DNA from: Melastoma dodecandrum
Taxonomy: Eukaryota; Streptophyta; Magnoliopsida; Myrtales; Melastomataceae
Direction: 5' to 3'
DNA: 64,000 bases
NCBI GenBank assembly: GCA_029817715.1
Contig: JARUPY010000397.1
Span: 8,804,001-8,868,000, forward strand
In this document: positions 1 through 11,523 of the stretch, in pieces
Position numbering within the stretch: the stretch's first letter is position 1
Layout: each line of letters starts with the position of its first letter
The notes under the pieces: model-generated
Seen by the model: the letters and a program-made list of their open reading frames with translations, nothing else
Databases searched by the model: none
What the model was told of the DNA's origin: nothing
Made by a program: the position numbers and the translations under genes

Positions 1-22
1 AATTTTAGATATATCCCTACGA

Positions 23-217
23 TCAATATTCAATTACCACCCACGACGCAAAATATTCCTTTGCGCTTCTTGCTAGAACGTAAATAGGATTATAATCGGG
101 TTTCATGACTTGCACCCATTGGTCGGCCATAGGGTTAGATACTTTACGCGTCCTCCGGTGGTAGAGGGAACTATGTCCAGAAAATAAGGTGATGGCATAG
201 TTAGATTTGCAATGCAA
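23..217 (-). other. Unidentified ORF fragment
   Basis: A 64-codon open frame on the minus strand in the first 220 bases. It contains a YHRRTRKVSNP stretch but no domain I can name. It lies beside the GC-rich palindrome array and is probably part of a decayed transposable element. Coding status is unproven. Confidence 0.2.
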
Positions 218-299
218 TAATTGCGAGGAATGTACGGAAATACGGTTAGTTTAAAAAAAATTTACAAAATACGGTCCGAATTTCGTAAAATACGGTTTT

Positions 300-660
300 A
301 CCGTCGAAGGGGTACGTTTTCAAAACGCGCCCCAGGGTGGGTTGTGAAAACCCGCCCTCCATCAAAATAAGTAGAGGCGGGTTTTGAAAACCCGTCCGCT
401 TCAGATGATGCGCATGACGGCGCGTTTTGAGAACCCGCCTTCATGTAGGGGCGGGTTCTCCAAACGCGTCCTTCGGGTTCTCCAAAACCCGCCCCCCAAC
501 ACTTCATAAATATCTTGGAGTCTGGAAGGGGGGCGGGTTTAAGAAATGCACATGGGGGGGAATTTCGAAACCCACCCCTTTAGTGTTTACTTCAAGGAAA
601 ACCCGCCCCTTCAACTGGCTGAAAAACTCGCCCCCTTCAGTGGATGAAACCCGCCCCTTG
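300..660. repeat. Array of GC-rich palindromes
   Basis: About seven imperfect copies of a self-complementary motif of the form GCGGGTTTTGAAAACCCGC, spaced roughly 40-50 bp apart. Clear examples are near 338-362 (GGTGGGTT...AAAACCCGCC), 378-400 (GGCGGGTTTTGAAAACCCG), 418-442, 452-475, 477-498 and 528-545. Each could form a short hairpin. The flanking sequence (240-300) holds GTAAAATACGGT-type motifs. No coding function is supported; the array looks like a repeat from a mobile element. Confidence 0.6.
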
Positions 661-1261
661 TTAGAAATTATACCTCTTCCACAACTACATACTACAAACC
701 CTGTCTCATTCAACAACCAAACAACAATCCAAATAATAGAACACCTGTTTGAAAACATGAAAGTTGAATAATATAATTCATAAAAGTTGAACAATATCCC
801 AAAGTGAAGTACAATGTTTATCACATCAATGATCCCCCCTACGCCTACTCGATCTCCTCTTCACATAAGGCATGATCACGGGATCTGGGATGCGAGGCCC
901 TACCCTCTGGATACAGTTGCATGATTTGAGAAGGTATTTCTCCTTGATATGTAGCAGTGTACCTGAAAATCTTATATTAGTTGAATTTTGAGAGTTTAAC
1001 TCAAACGAAATCAAAGTTGTAGTGGACATATCCGAATTCTCTCGTACATTTAATCGGAGCTCCCAGTGTCGAACTGGAACCAACTTCGAAGTGAGGTGTG
1101 CAATAATCGGCATCCAGGTGTGTCACCTGTGAGATGAGCATGCCCTTTTCCATTTCATTGCCCTCCACGTCAAACGTGGGGTCCTCATATGCCGGTGGCA
1201 CATCCTCAATCCCCTCCTCCGCATTCCCATCTTCATATATGCACGCGCGCCTTCCGGCCTA
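661..1261. other. Gene-poor stretch
   Basis: Two overlapping minus-strand open frames (826-1113 and 1001-1201) look weakly protein-like. One has the stretch YEDPTFDVEGNEMEKGM and the other an arginine-rich end. I recognise no domain. They are probably fragments of a decayed element. Confidence 0.25.
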
Positions 1262-3150
1262 GCACGCACGTGGCGGTTCGGACGACCCGAGGATCCGGGC
1301 CCGCTCCCCAAGGCCCAACCGGTCGACGTCACGACTCGAGCGTCGGACGCTGCGGAAGGGAATTGGGTGATCCCTCCCTGGGTTCCTAATTGGGCCTGAT
1401 CGGGCCCTTGCCGACCGTCCCTGTTTTAATAAAAGGCGACGGGCGAAAGGCGGAGCATGATCCGAAAAAGAAACTTTCGGGAGAAATTGGGAACGGTTCG
1501 TGTCGTCCGTTCCTCATCCAAAATGACTCCGTAAAAAGGTTGTTGTTTAACATAGGTAAACTATACGGAGTCGCCACCGACATAGTTTTGAAAGTTGGTT
1601 TAAGTCGGAAAGCCAGAGTAGGATTCGGGGATTCCTATTTACTAACTCTTACATTCTAACATGCGAAAAAAAAGAGGTGGCGTTTGCTCCAAAAGATTTG
1701 CTGTTGTTTAACAGGTGTTGGACCCGATCTGGGCATGACTCCGGACTCATGTCAAAGTTTTACGGGCGTTGGACCCGATTCGGCATTTTAGGCCCGAACT
1801 CGTATTTATTGATAGCAAACAACATGCGACAATAAACCTATTGGCCTAAGGCATGCGGACAAGTACAAATAATTATTGAGATCAAAGAGGGCGGATAAGA
1901 ATGGTGACCGTGGGCCTATGCACTTGGGCCAACGGCCCGTTACAAGTAGATTTTCTATCTTGTCGGGGAGGCCCGCACCTCCCCTTTGTACCTCATGTGG
2001 TGGGAGCCGCTTGATGGTCTTGACATCGCGGTTTTACACACGGAAGTATTCACGTACACGCACCTTCTAGAGTCCTTCGAGAGGTTCAGGCTAGGCCTTC
2101 GAAACTTACGCATCCATTGTGCATGCATAGACAAAAAGGCAAAGTGTAAGTTGTGCGAGATAGTAGAGCGCAAGACTTCACATGTGTTTTACATAAGTCA
2201 ACGATGATCAAGAGTTCGAAACCACGAATCACAACAAACACAGATTGCACACAATTCAGAAAACGGACTATAACGTTCGCTAGAAATGTCTGATTCAATT
2301 GAAATTTCAACCAACAGATTTAAAACTTAATGAAAAGTGTGCCTATAAAATTTTATGAAAATCTAACGGTGCAATCTCTAAAGATCATGGAACCAAGGTG
2401 GCTGTCCGGAAAAGCGAACAGTTTGCAGAGACGGTGTTCATGGATCCAATGGTTAGATCGTAAGATATACAGGTGTAAAAGGTCATACCATTTTGTAGAC
2501 TCGGTCTGACTTCGGTTGGGAGAGTTTGAGGAAGAAAAATGAAAAACTTTATATCCTCAAAACGAAAAAATGTGAATAATATGTCAAAATTACCATGATG
2601 AAATGAAGAAGACATCCACAAAATTTGGTGGGATCTGCCGTTATTATATAAAGAAAATGATTGCAACATTCGCATACTTTACTGAGTATAGAGTCTGTTC
2701 GGGAAATTTTTTCATATTATTCAAGAAACTTCAACGGTTGATATATATATATTTATAGAACCATCTTGAAGTGTAGTTTATCTCTGAAAACTTTGAGCAA
2801 GATCCAACGGTTAGATCTCTCGAAACTTTTCCGGAAATGACAATGCAACAGGCTGTCCTGCTGCGGCCAGCGAAAGTGGCGGCTGTTTCAGGGAGATAAC
2901 CCGATCCTCGATCAACAAAAAAATTAAAAAAAAAATATATCCTCGAGATTAATACTCATTGTAGATCATTTGACCATTCGAGGTTTGAAAATGTCCGCAA
3001 CCTCTTCGAAAAAAAAACCATCTTTTGGAGGCGTTCTCGCAGAAAACAATTGAAATAGAAGGTCGGGAGATGTCCCGACACTTTCGTGCCAAAAATGAAC
3101 GTAAAATCGATCCCCAAAGCTACTTTTAAGGCTTTGAGGTCTAAGAGACA
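1262..3150. repeat. Dispersed repeat T, copy 1
   Basis: First of three copies of a long repeat (the others near 19518-20300 and 51115-52790). Diagnostic pieces are GGACGACCCGAGGATCCG (about 1277), the 'acggagtcgccac' stretch (about 1566), two GTTGGACCCGAT-type motifs (about 1717 and 1769) and a final segment near 2940-3150 matching 52560-52780. The T3 copy is the closest match at the right-hand end. No open frame is shared, so it is treated as non-coding mobile-element sequence (LTR or leader type). Confidence 0.6.
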
Positions 3151-3217
3151 TATGAAAATACGTTTAGAGAGGAGTTTAAATCATTACGACCTTTTTTTTT
3201 GCCGTGATCTAATACCG

Positions 3218-3722
3218 GAGGAAGGTGGGGCACCGGCAGTCCTTTGCCTCTAACTTCGGCTGTCATGATCTTGTTCGAAGGCTCGTTCCTCACCCCATGG
3301 TATGTGTGGTAGTCCAAGGAAGAAAGGGAACGACAGAGTCAGCATATCAAACATGGTAGAAACATGCTGGAGTTAGCAAAGTGAGAGGAAGTCTTACCAA
3401 GGGGTTACCTCGCCCCGGGGTAGCCCGAGGAGGATGAACGACGCAGGGATGGTGTCGGCTAGTAGGCTGGTCGTGAGGTTTTGGCTCGTCAGCACTGGAG
3501 ATGGGGAGTCCTTGGCTCCGATTTCCGTGTGTACGTCGGGAGGAGTTGGCCTCCGGTTGTATATGGAGGAATTCGTCTCCGAGAATTGTCTGAAGGGGCT
3601 GCCCCTGATTTCTCAGAGGGTGGAACGTTTTGGAGGAGAGGGACCTGATTCTCTGATTGGAGATTGTGTCTGATAGGGATGGGGAGGCGTTGGCTCTTAG
3701 GATTTCAGAGATCGGGGAATTT
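3218..3722. repeat. Direct repeat D, copy 1
   Basis: About 500 bp nearly identical to 5702-6206 in the same orientation, from 'tggggcaccggc' to 'ttcagagatcgggga'. The minus strand has a splice-donor-like GGTAAGAC at about 3392-3401, in the place where the other copy has GGTGAGAG. A shorter degenerate echo of its right end follows at about 3746-3800. Confidence 0.75.
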
Positions 3723-5701
3723 CTGATTTTTTTTTACATGTAAAAAGAAGGGGAGGCTTTGGCTTAGAGGATTTCAAAGATCCTTCGGAGAATCTCTTAT
3801 TTCTTTTTTTTTTCATGTGTGGTTAGTTTGATTGGAATTTTGTGTCTTTTGATCGTATGAAAGTGATAGGAATGTCAGAAGGGTTAGAGGAATAGTGTCT
3901 AAGTTCATCCTCTGATAGGACAAAGAAGGTAAGATATATTTTTTGGGGGAGTGATTGAATCTTGATAAGGTGAGTAATTTATGATGTAGAAATCTCGAGA
4001 GATTTAAATGTGATTAGGAGATGGTTGGTGATTAGATTTTGTTTGGAAAATCTTAAAAGAAAAGTATTTGTTGGAAAATTTTGGGTATTATAGTTACCCC
4101 TCTTTGCGAGGGAAATTGGAGAAGATTTCCTCGCAAAGACTTCATTAATGCCCCAAATTGTGGATTCAGGGTATTCTTGATAGACCTGTACTTTGGGATC
4201 TAATCAAGAAAAATGTTAGTAATAAACGAGACCCCGTGAAATACGGGGGGTAATGAAAAATGTGTAATCACAACACTCATGCAGGTCATGATTTATTTGA
4301 TGAAGCTTATTTGGATCACTTCTGAGCGAGAACAGAGAAGGGCTTCTGACTTTTATATGGGCTCGCTCTTACTTCTGAAACCTGTCACGTTGGGATTTTA
4401 GAATTCCTTTGACTTGGATGCTCATGTACCAGTCGAAGGAGACTTTATCTAGGTTGTAATGTAATTTTGGCGTAAGGACTTTGGATAGAGAATCTGAATT
4501 TGTTATTTTGATGGAACAAGTCTAAGGACCTCATCGGAAGCTGCTGTACCATGGAGGTTCCACCGTCCAAACGAATTCTCCATTGACCAGACAACAGGCC
4601 CGTTGAGACACGCCGTTGGGGATTGATGGCCGATCCACTAGAGCTTTGGAAATCTGTTTTGGGGAGTGCCTTCTCCTCGTTTTGTCCGGGAGGCAACGCC
4701 TTTGCTTTAACGACCGTTCATGTTGGCCCTAGTGCTCTAAATTGCTCTTTTGTTTCTTTTTCGCTTTGCTTGAAGATTTTGGTCTTTACGCTAATTCTGC
4801 TTTTTCTTTGTAGGGATTTGCGCTGCTTTCTTTCTTTCTCTCTGCCTTGTTGGAGATACTTTGGACTCCTTGGGGATTTATATTTCTTGATGATTTATGA
4901 GGATTTGCCCCCTTTTCTTCTCTGTTGATCTTTTGGGAGCTGCTTTGGACTCCTTGAGGACTTGTACGTCATGCAGAGTAGTTGGAGATTTTCGTCCCTA
5001 AGTACAAGTCAACTAGCAAGCACGTCTACTAATGGTACCTCTTTGCTTGAACCTTGAGGAAGTGTCGCCTCTGTGGTCCGTCGCTTCCGGTTTCTAACTA
5101 CAGGATCTCCGTTAACCTCGATGTAAGGCGATCCTTAGACTCGATGGGACTAGTGTATGTAGAAACTTCGACTTTGGCTCGGAAGGGCTACTAATGGTCA
5201 TGTCCGTGTTTGGGATAGAGAATAAATGCTCGATCTCATCCCGGTCTGAGCATCTTTCATCAAAGGATTGTTTGTCCGCCCAGACGTATGCATGTAAACC
5301 CTCATGGTGTTTGCACTCATCTCTTTGGGTAAGTGTTTAGGAATGGGCTTGCCTTCTCCATTCTTGCTCAGAAGCATTCTTATTGTCAAAAATCTTTTAA
5401 AATTGTATGCAAAAGGGCACACAAATGCTTAAGAAGTGAATAGGTTTCGGTACGCAAACCTCTTTGGAGACATCGTACTAAGGTGGTGCTCTTGTGCAAG
5501 CTTCGGGGGGAAAGTGTTTGCACTTTCATGCCCAGTCATGGTCTTTGAGATTAGACTCGGAACGGCTTCAACCCGACCACCCACGCCGTTGCCTAAGAGT
5601 TTGTACCGTACTGTGCGGAGTCCATGTGCCTACACAGTTGACAACGGACGGAGGTGAAATTAGCTCATGTACTTCGACTCTCGCTTGGGGAGATTATAAT
5701 A
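3723..5701. other. Spacer between D repeats
   Basis: No convincing gene. It contains a near-perfect hairpin at 4102-4138 (CTTTGCGAGG with its complement CCTCGCAAAG) and several short open frames that look like chance. It may be the inside of an element flanked by the two D repeats, but the repeat ends lack clear TG/CA termini and matching target duplications. Confidence 0.35.
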
Positions 5702-6206
5702 AAGTGGGGCACCGGCGGTCCCTTGTCTATAACTTCGGCTGTCATGATCTTGTCCGAAGGCTCGTTCCTCACCCCATGGTGTGTGTGGTAGTCCAAGGAA
5801 GAAAGGGAACGATGGAGTTAGTATATCGAACATGGTAGAAGCATCCTGGAGTTAGCAAAGTGAGAGAAACTCTCACCGAGGGGTTACCTCGCCCCGGAGT
5901 GGCCCGAGGAGGATGAACGACGCCAAGAGGGTGTCGGCTGGTAGGCTGGTCAGGAGGCTTTGGCTCGTCAGCACTGAAGATGGGGAGTCCTTGGCTCCGG
6001 TTTCTGTGTGTACGTCGGGAGGAGTTGGCCTCCGGTTGTATATGGAGGAATTCGTCTCCTAGAATTGTCTGAAGGGGCTGCCCCTGATTTCTCAGAGGGT
6101 GGAACGTCTTGGAGGAGAGGGACCTGATTCTCTGATTGGAGATTGTGTCTGATAGGGATGGGGAGGCTTTGGCTCTTAGGATTTCAGAGATCGGGGAATC
6201 TGCAAT
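5702..6206. repeat. Direct repeat D, copy 2
   Basis: Second copy of the ~500 bp repeat at 3218-3722. Its motif at 5873-5915 (CTCACCGAGGGG...CCTCGCCCCGG) is also recognisable in the R repeats at 49725-49770 and 53190-53230, so D and R look like related families. Confidence 0.75.
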
Positions 6207-6350
6207 GAATCCTTCTCTAAGCAATCGATCAACTCCGTACTTAGTGAACGCCTTATCGTTTCCAAAAGTAGGATGCTCCCACTCAGCAGATGTTAGCTCA
6301 AAGGATTTCCAAACAACACGTCGTCGCTTTAGTATAAGTCTGTCTATCAA
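5769..6350 (-). other. Unidentified 193-codon ORF
   Basis: Longest open frame in the first 10 kb. The first ~50 residues (AEWEHPTFGNDKAFTKYGVD region) look protein-like and lie outside repeat D2. The rest, rich in Ser, Pro and Arg, is D2 read on the minus strand. I recognise no domain. It could be an exon of a mobile-element gene. Function unknown. Confidence 0.3.
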
Positions 6351-8869
6351 AGCATATAAACAACATAAAAGTCATAGTAAAAATATAAATCCTCACATAA
6401 TGGTTCTTTACATTGAGAAAACGACTAGGAGCACCCGTTTTTGGTTCACACCAAAGGAATACTTCAACACTTTATTGCTTCAAAGTATTTCCACACAGCT
6501 CTTGTCGCATCTTAATAGGAACCTGTCTATAAGCATAAGAGATACAACCATGAAGAATCACTTAGAATAGAGAGAAACAAAGGTTGGTTCCTCACATAGT
6601 GGAACCTGACTTCTCACACAACGAAGTCGGGTACTATATCATGCACGGTTATCATAGTCGTGACTCACTACATTGCACACCCAGTGCTTAGGGTGGAATT
6701 TTCAACTCCGACAGCTCCCACGTGACCTATTCGACTATCCCTCATAGATGTCGAGTTCTTCACAGTACCCGTGTGCTCAGGATAGACATTTTTCACTCTG
6801 ACGGCGTTCCCAACTCCAGTTCTATCCTGTAGGCACGAGACTTCTGGTGCACACTTACAAAAGTATGTCAAACTACACAAACTCTGTCGGTTCGTGGCTT
6901 CCTACGAAAATACATAACAAAACGACTTCTTGCTGATGGATTAACAACTAGTTACTGCAATACGTACAATATTCACTCAGCTTCCCGAAGGAAATTCGAC
7001 AGCCGTTCGTTGAACGCACTGTGCCACACAGTTCCTCTTAGGACGACCAAGGTAGCACACAACCCTTGGCAATCTCATACACAGTTGTAAGAGATAGGAC
7101 CCAAGTGATCACTTAACACTTTTCATTCCTCACCCAATCACACAGTTGTTTCTTACCCTAATATGTGAGGTTTGTCTGAATTTATGAAGGAAAATGTCGT
7201 AGGAATTGTCTAGGTTCATTAGACAATCCGTTTGATTTATTTCGTAAAATTGCTTATCACAACATATCGGATTATGCCAAGCAGATATACGTTCAATGGT
7301 GACTACATGTAGGCGGGATGTTACTCCAATGGTAACTTTTCAATTTTATCTAAATTAGAAATTCAGTTTTCATGTTTAAAGATAATTAATCTAATAATAT
7401 CTTTATGAGATTAATCATCAAAATCAAATAATAATTAATTATCTGATTGATTGTTATCCGATGTAGATAGGAGAGATTTGTTTCTATAATTGGATATCTT
7501 ATTTCCAAATCATTACTTGGATTATTTATATTCTAATTTGATGTTATCTCATTGGAATACTTTGGGAAGTCCATAATCTAATTAAAATGACTAGACAAAT
7601 TTAACTTTCAATTGATCCACATAATGTAATATATGAATTGAAATATATTTCCAAATTTGGTAAGAAGAAACGTAGGTATACAACAATATATTATTGTACA
7701 ACAGTAACACACTCTTCAAGCTCATCATTAAAGATAAACAATGTATTACAATAACATCGTACTTCTTAAATGCATCATCAAAACTAAGGTTAACAAGAAG
7801 CATTCGCTTGAAGACGTTGAAACATTCGTCTGGAGTCATGAATGGGAGCAGTCATTGAAATATTCGCCCCTAACCATGAAGATGGAGGGACTGCCCCAAG
7901 TTTAGAAGATCCTCCACTAGGATAAAGGATATGTGTCACCGAGGTAAGATGTCAAGGGAATCAACACGATGGAGAAGAATAGCTCACCTGTTTCTCTAAC
8001 GATGATGAAGGGTTTATTCCCCCTTCGATTGAAACTTGGTTTTCTAACATCTTTTGCACTTGTTTCTCTAATGAGGGTGAATGATTTATCACTCCTTCGA
8101 TTGAAACTTTAATTCTCCGTATTTATCTTCATGGGCTTTTTTTCAAGTTTTCGCTCTTGAATTCTCCGTATTTATCTTTATGGGTTTTATTTCAAGTTTT
8201 CGCTGACAAATTTGGGTGACGATTGTTTACAAACCACAAACGTTACGTTTGTTAAGCCAAGTATTCTCAATGTGCATTCTATGATCGAACCCGTTGCTTT
8301 AGTTTTAGTTTATTAACTCATACCTACATCGTACTTATAACAAATTTAATTTTTGTTTTCAGTTACAAATCAAGCACCAGGCAGTTTGGATTGCATATGA
8401 AACTGCAACAAAAACCAAAAATATTGACGTGAATTATTTTTTCGTAAAATAATATTATTTCTTCATGACCTATTTTTATACACATATTCAAAAAGTTGAA
8501 TTGTAGTGTTATGATTGTTACTTTATGTAGAGACTAATTTTTTCCATTATTTTTTCTTTGGTCATTGCGTCCAAATGAAGTATTAGTGATCCAAACAAAA
8601 AGTTGTATAAGAAAATACAATGCACATTTTATTTATATAAATTTTCTATAGCCGAGTGGTTTTAAAATATGTATGTGTTTTTTAGATTCATTATGTATTA
8701 AAATATAAAGCTCCCAGTTGGTGATCTTTTTACTATTTATGTGACTATAGTAAATCTTATTCTCCGCATGTGGGATGTAAGTCGATTCGATCGAAACATG
8801 AAACTTTGTGTTTCTTTTCAATTGAGGACTTGATCTACGACATGCTTATGACGGCTTTCGCGTGCACCA
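6351..8869. other. AT-rich stretch without a gene
   Basis: No supported gene. Short local duplications are visible: a ~53 bp unit ending in CTTCGATTGAAACTT at 7986-8040 and 8058-8110, and a ~45 bp unit beginning GAATTCTCCGTATTTATCTT at about 8111 and 8159. The part at 6590-7180 may be old LTR sequence, but I could not match it to another copy in the window. Confidence 0.4.
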
Positions 8870-10790
8870 ACAATTGGAATCAAAGCAAGTTGTACATTAT
8901 CAATAACCATGGTGGGTGACAAGTTCGGGATCGAGAAGTTGGATGAGAGCATGACTTTTGACTTGTAGCAGGTAAAGATGAGGGTGCTTCTATTACATAG
9001 TAAATCAGAGAAGACTATTGTTGGATCAGTTAAATGCACTCCGAAATTGACGTCTGACCAATAGGTAGAGATGGATGTGGTAGTGTTATCCGCGATTCAA
9101 TTGTGTTTATCCAACGAGGTTTTGAAAAATGTGATTAATGAGATGACAATGACTGAGCTATGGAGTAGGTAGAGCCAATACGTGACGATGACGCGGAACA
9201 AGAAACTTCTTTTTAGACAAATATACTTCATACTCAAAATGACGAAAGGTATCCATTAAATCGTAAATGGATAATTTGAACTTTGCATATTTGAATTTGT
9301 AGAAGATTAATGACAAGATCGATGAGGAGATCCAAGCGATGTTGCCATTATGTTCACTATCTGCTTCATCCTAGAGCTTCAATGAGTTGTTCTTAAACGA
9401 GATAAGTGTTCTTACAATTATTGAGGTACAATCTACTCTTTTGTCTAAGGATTTGAGTGACAAAGTGCTAATGAGTGAAGTATGGCGACCCATGATGAAG
9501 GCATTAAAAATAGGCAAGAGCAAATAGATAATGGCGGCGTAAGGTATTTTCATTGCAATAAGTAGGGACACATAAAGGAAAAATCCAGAAAAAGCTGACA
9601 AGGAAGGATAAAGAGTTGCAAACATCAACGAGGGTTGTTTTATATACTTCCGATAGTGATCCCATGGATATGCTCGTGGCTACTGAGGTGCAAGCTGCCG
9701 AAACTGAGTTGGAGAAACCATCCAATGAGGGCAATGTTCACCACATATTGTCCACTGCTAGTGGAGAGGTGCGCCTGGACAATGATCACAAGTATAAGAT
9801 TGTCGATAAGGGAATTTTAGGCTCGGGATTAAGGATAGAGCTATGAGAAAGTTGACAAGTGTCCGACGCGTGCCTGATATCACGAGAAATATTATTTCTG
9901 TTTGTGTTCAAGAAGCCACAAGGTACAAATTTTCTACTTCAGGTGGATCTCTCATTGTTCACCAAGGAAGGTGGTTGCGGATGGGTGGGAGGTGATTGAA
10001 GGGCGTGTATACTATTGTTCACCATTGTTGGGTCTTTTGGAAGGTATGATAAAACCTTCCATGGGAGTATTCAATCATTAGAAATGCGAGGTAATAGGTC
10101 GTGAGTGAGGAGAAGTAATAAAATGTGGATTGGATATTCTGTTGACTACGATCGTAGGAGCTTGGAGGAATAGAAGGGATATATTCATAATTAGTCTTGG
10201 GAGAAGAAAATTGGTACAAGGAGTGGCAATTCCTCATATGTTCTGTTGACTTTAGTCCAAGGTGGAGACTGTTAGGATTTGTGTCCCGAAGTCGGATATT
10301 GAGTTTCTAGAAATATTTGATTCACTTGTAACTTATATGAAATTAGAAGCAATACAAACATTAGGGTCATATATTGAGTAATATTACTATTATATTTTTC
10401 TGTCGTTATTAGAAATATTATTACCTAAATCTTCGATACCTTTAGAAGTGTAACAATGTTATAAATAATTGTCACCATATAAAGCAAATGACAATGACAA
10501 GAGAACAAAACCTGTGTGCACAAGGAAGTTATACACAAGTGTAAAAAAGTACATGGGTTGGAAAACACGAAAAACACTTTAGGTTTATTTTTTACCAGAA
10601 AAAAGGGGGATTTTGTACTTGAGTGGATTAGAGAATGTCTAAACCTAAGTTTATAATCCATATTATAATGAAATTTCTTCTCTGCCCGTGACATTAGGGC
10701 GATCTAACCGAATCATGTAAATTCCATATCTCTTTTATCTTTCGTAAACTTTCGATCGAAGATCAGATCCGACTCAACACAATTCCCACA
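8870..10790 (+). mobile_element. Collapsed Ty1/copia relic
   Basis: A copia element in plus orientation with most of pol missing. Visible in order are: a primer-binding-site relic TGGAATCAAAGC at 8875-8886 (close to TGGTATCAGAGC, initiator-Met tRNA type); a gag open to recognition but full of stops (8915-9600, with SAIQLCLSNEVLKNV and FRQIYFILKM stretches); a pre-integrase region at 9640-9990 (NDHKYKIVDKG and, in another frame, VRRVPDITRNIIS); then a jump to the 3' end with purine tract GGTGGAGAC and LTR start TGTTAGGATTTG at 10270. The LTR probably ends in CA at about 10790. The 5' LTR could not be delimited. Not functional. Confidence 0.75.
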
Positions 10791-11340
10791 TGTTCTACGC
10801 ACGTCCACAGGACCAAACACATTCCCTATTACTTCGTACCTTAAAATTAGATCTCAAATATATTTTTCTCCCATGCTTTGCCTTTCCGCTTTTGCGATTA
10901 GGTAATGCTTGTTATATTCTTTTACATTTTCTTTTCTGTAATTTCATTTTCTATGTGTTCTACAAGGGCTAGAAAACTATGGTCTGAATACATGAGAAAG
11001 GAGGGGTGATAATCTGTCATTTTTCTCTTTGTTTATAGTTTAGTAGAAAGAGTTTGAACATTTTATAGTTATGCTTTTTAAAAATTTTATAGTTATGTTT
11101 TATAAGTGCTGCTGAATCGATATTTCTTTATTGTTAGTATCATTTTTCTTAAAAATTACATAATATTTTTTAGGTATTCGTATACTAAAATTTTATGAAA
11201 TTGACATACCCCGTATCTGTGTCGTGTCTATCCATTTACGGACATCACAGTGCAATCTTTTAATCTTATTGAATATATATATTTTTATATATATGAAGGA
11301 AGTGTAATTTCCACAAATGGATAGTTGTTTTCCTTTGAAG
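10791..11340. other. Upstream flank of MMT
   Basis: AT-rich intergenic DNA between the copia relic and the MMT promoter. It has no gene. A run of TATATAT at 11273-11303 is the best candidate core promoter for MMT, about 220-250 bp before the start codon. Confidence 0.4.
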
Positions 11341-11356
11341 TTTGGGTAAAAGGGCA

Positions 11357-11396
11357 ACACGTGGGAAAGTAGGACAATCAGAAATGGGACACGTGG
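11357..11396 (+). promoter_or_regulatory. Twin ACACGTGG (G-box/ABRE) sites
   Basis: Two identical octamers ACACGTGG at 11357-11364 and 11389-11396, exactly 32 bp apart and 128-167 bp before the MMT start codon. The CACGTG core is the plant G-box, and ACACGTGG is a classical abscisic-acid response element bound by bZIP factors. The exact duplication and position suggest a real control element. Regulation by ABA or light is an inference. Confidence 0.6.
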
Positions 11397-11523
11397 AAAA
11401 GCTCGGTTGGCCAAGTCAACCCCAATCCCTTCCCCTGTCTCCCCTTCCTCCAACAAACTCTCTAACCCTCTCCGATTTCTCTTCCACTTAGCTCTCAATC
11501 TCTCTAACGAAGATCTCTTTGGG

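Noticed and set aside
11407..11523. N-terminal extension of the MMT frame upstream of 11524
   Set aside because: It has no ATG (it opens on TTG), is Pro/Ser-rich from a CT-rich leader, and is not part of the family's usual N-terminus.
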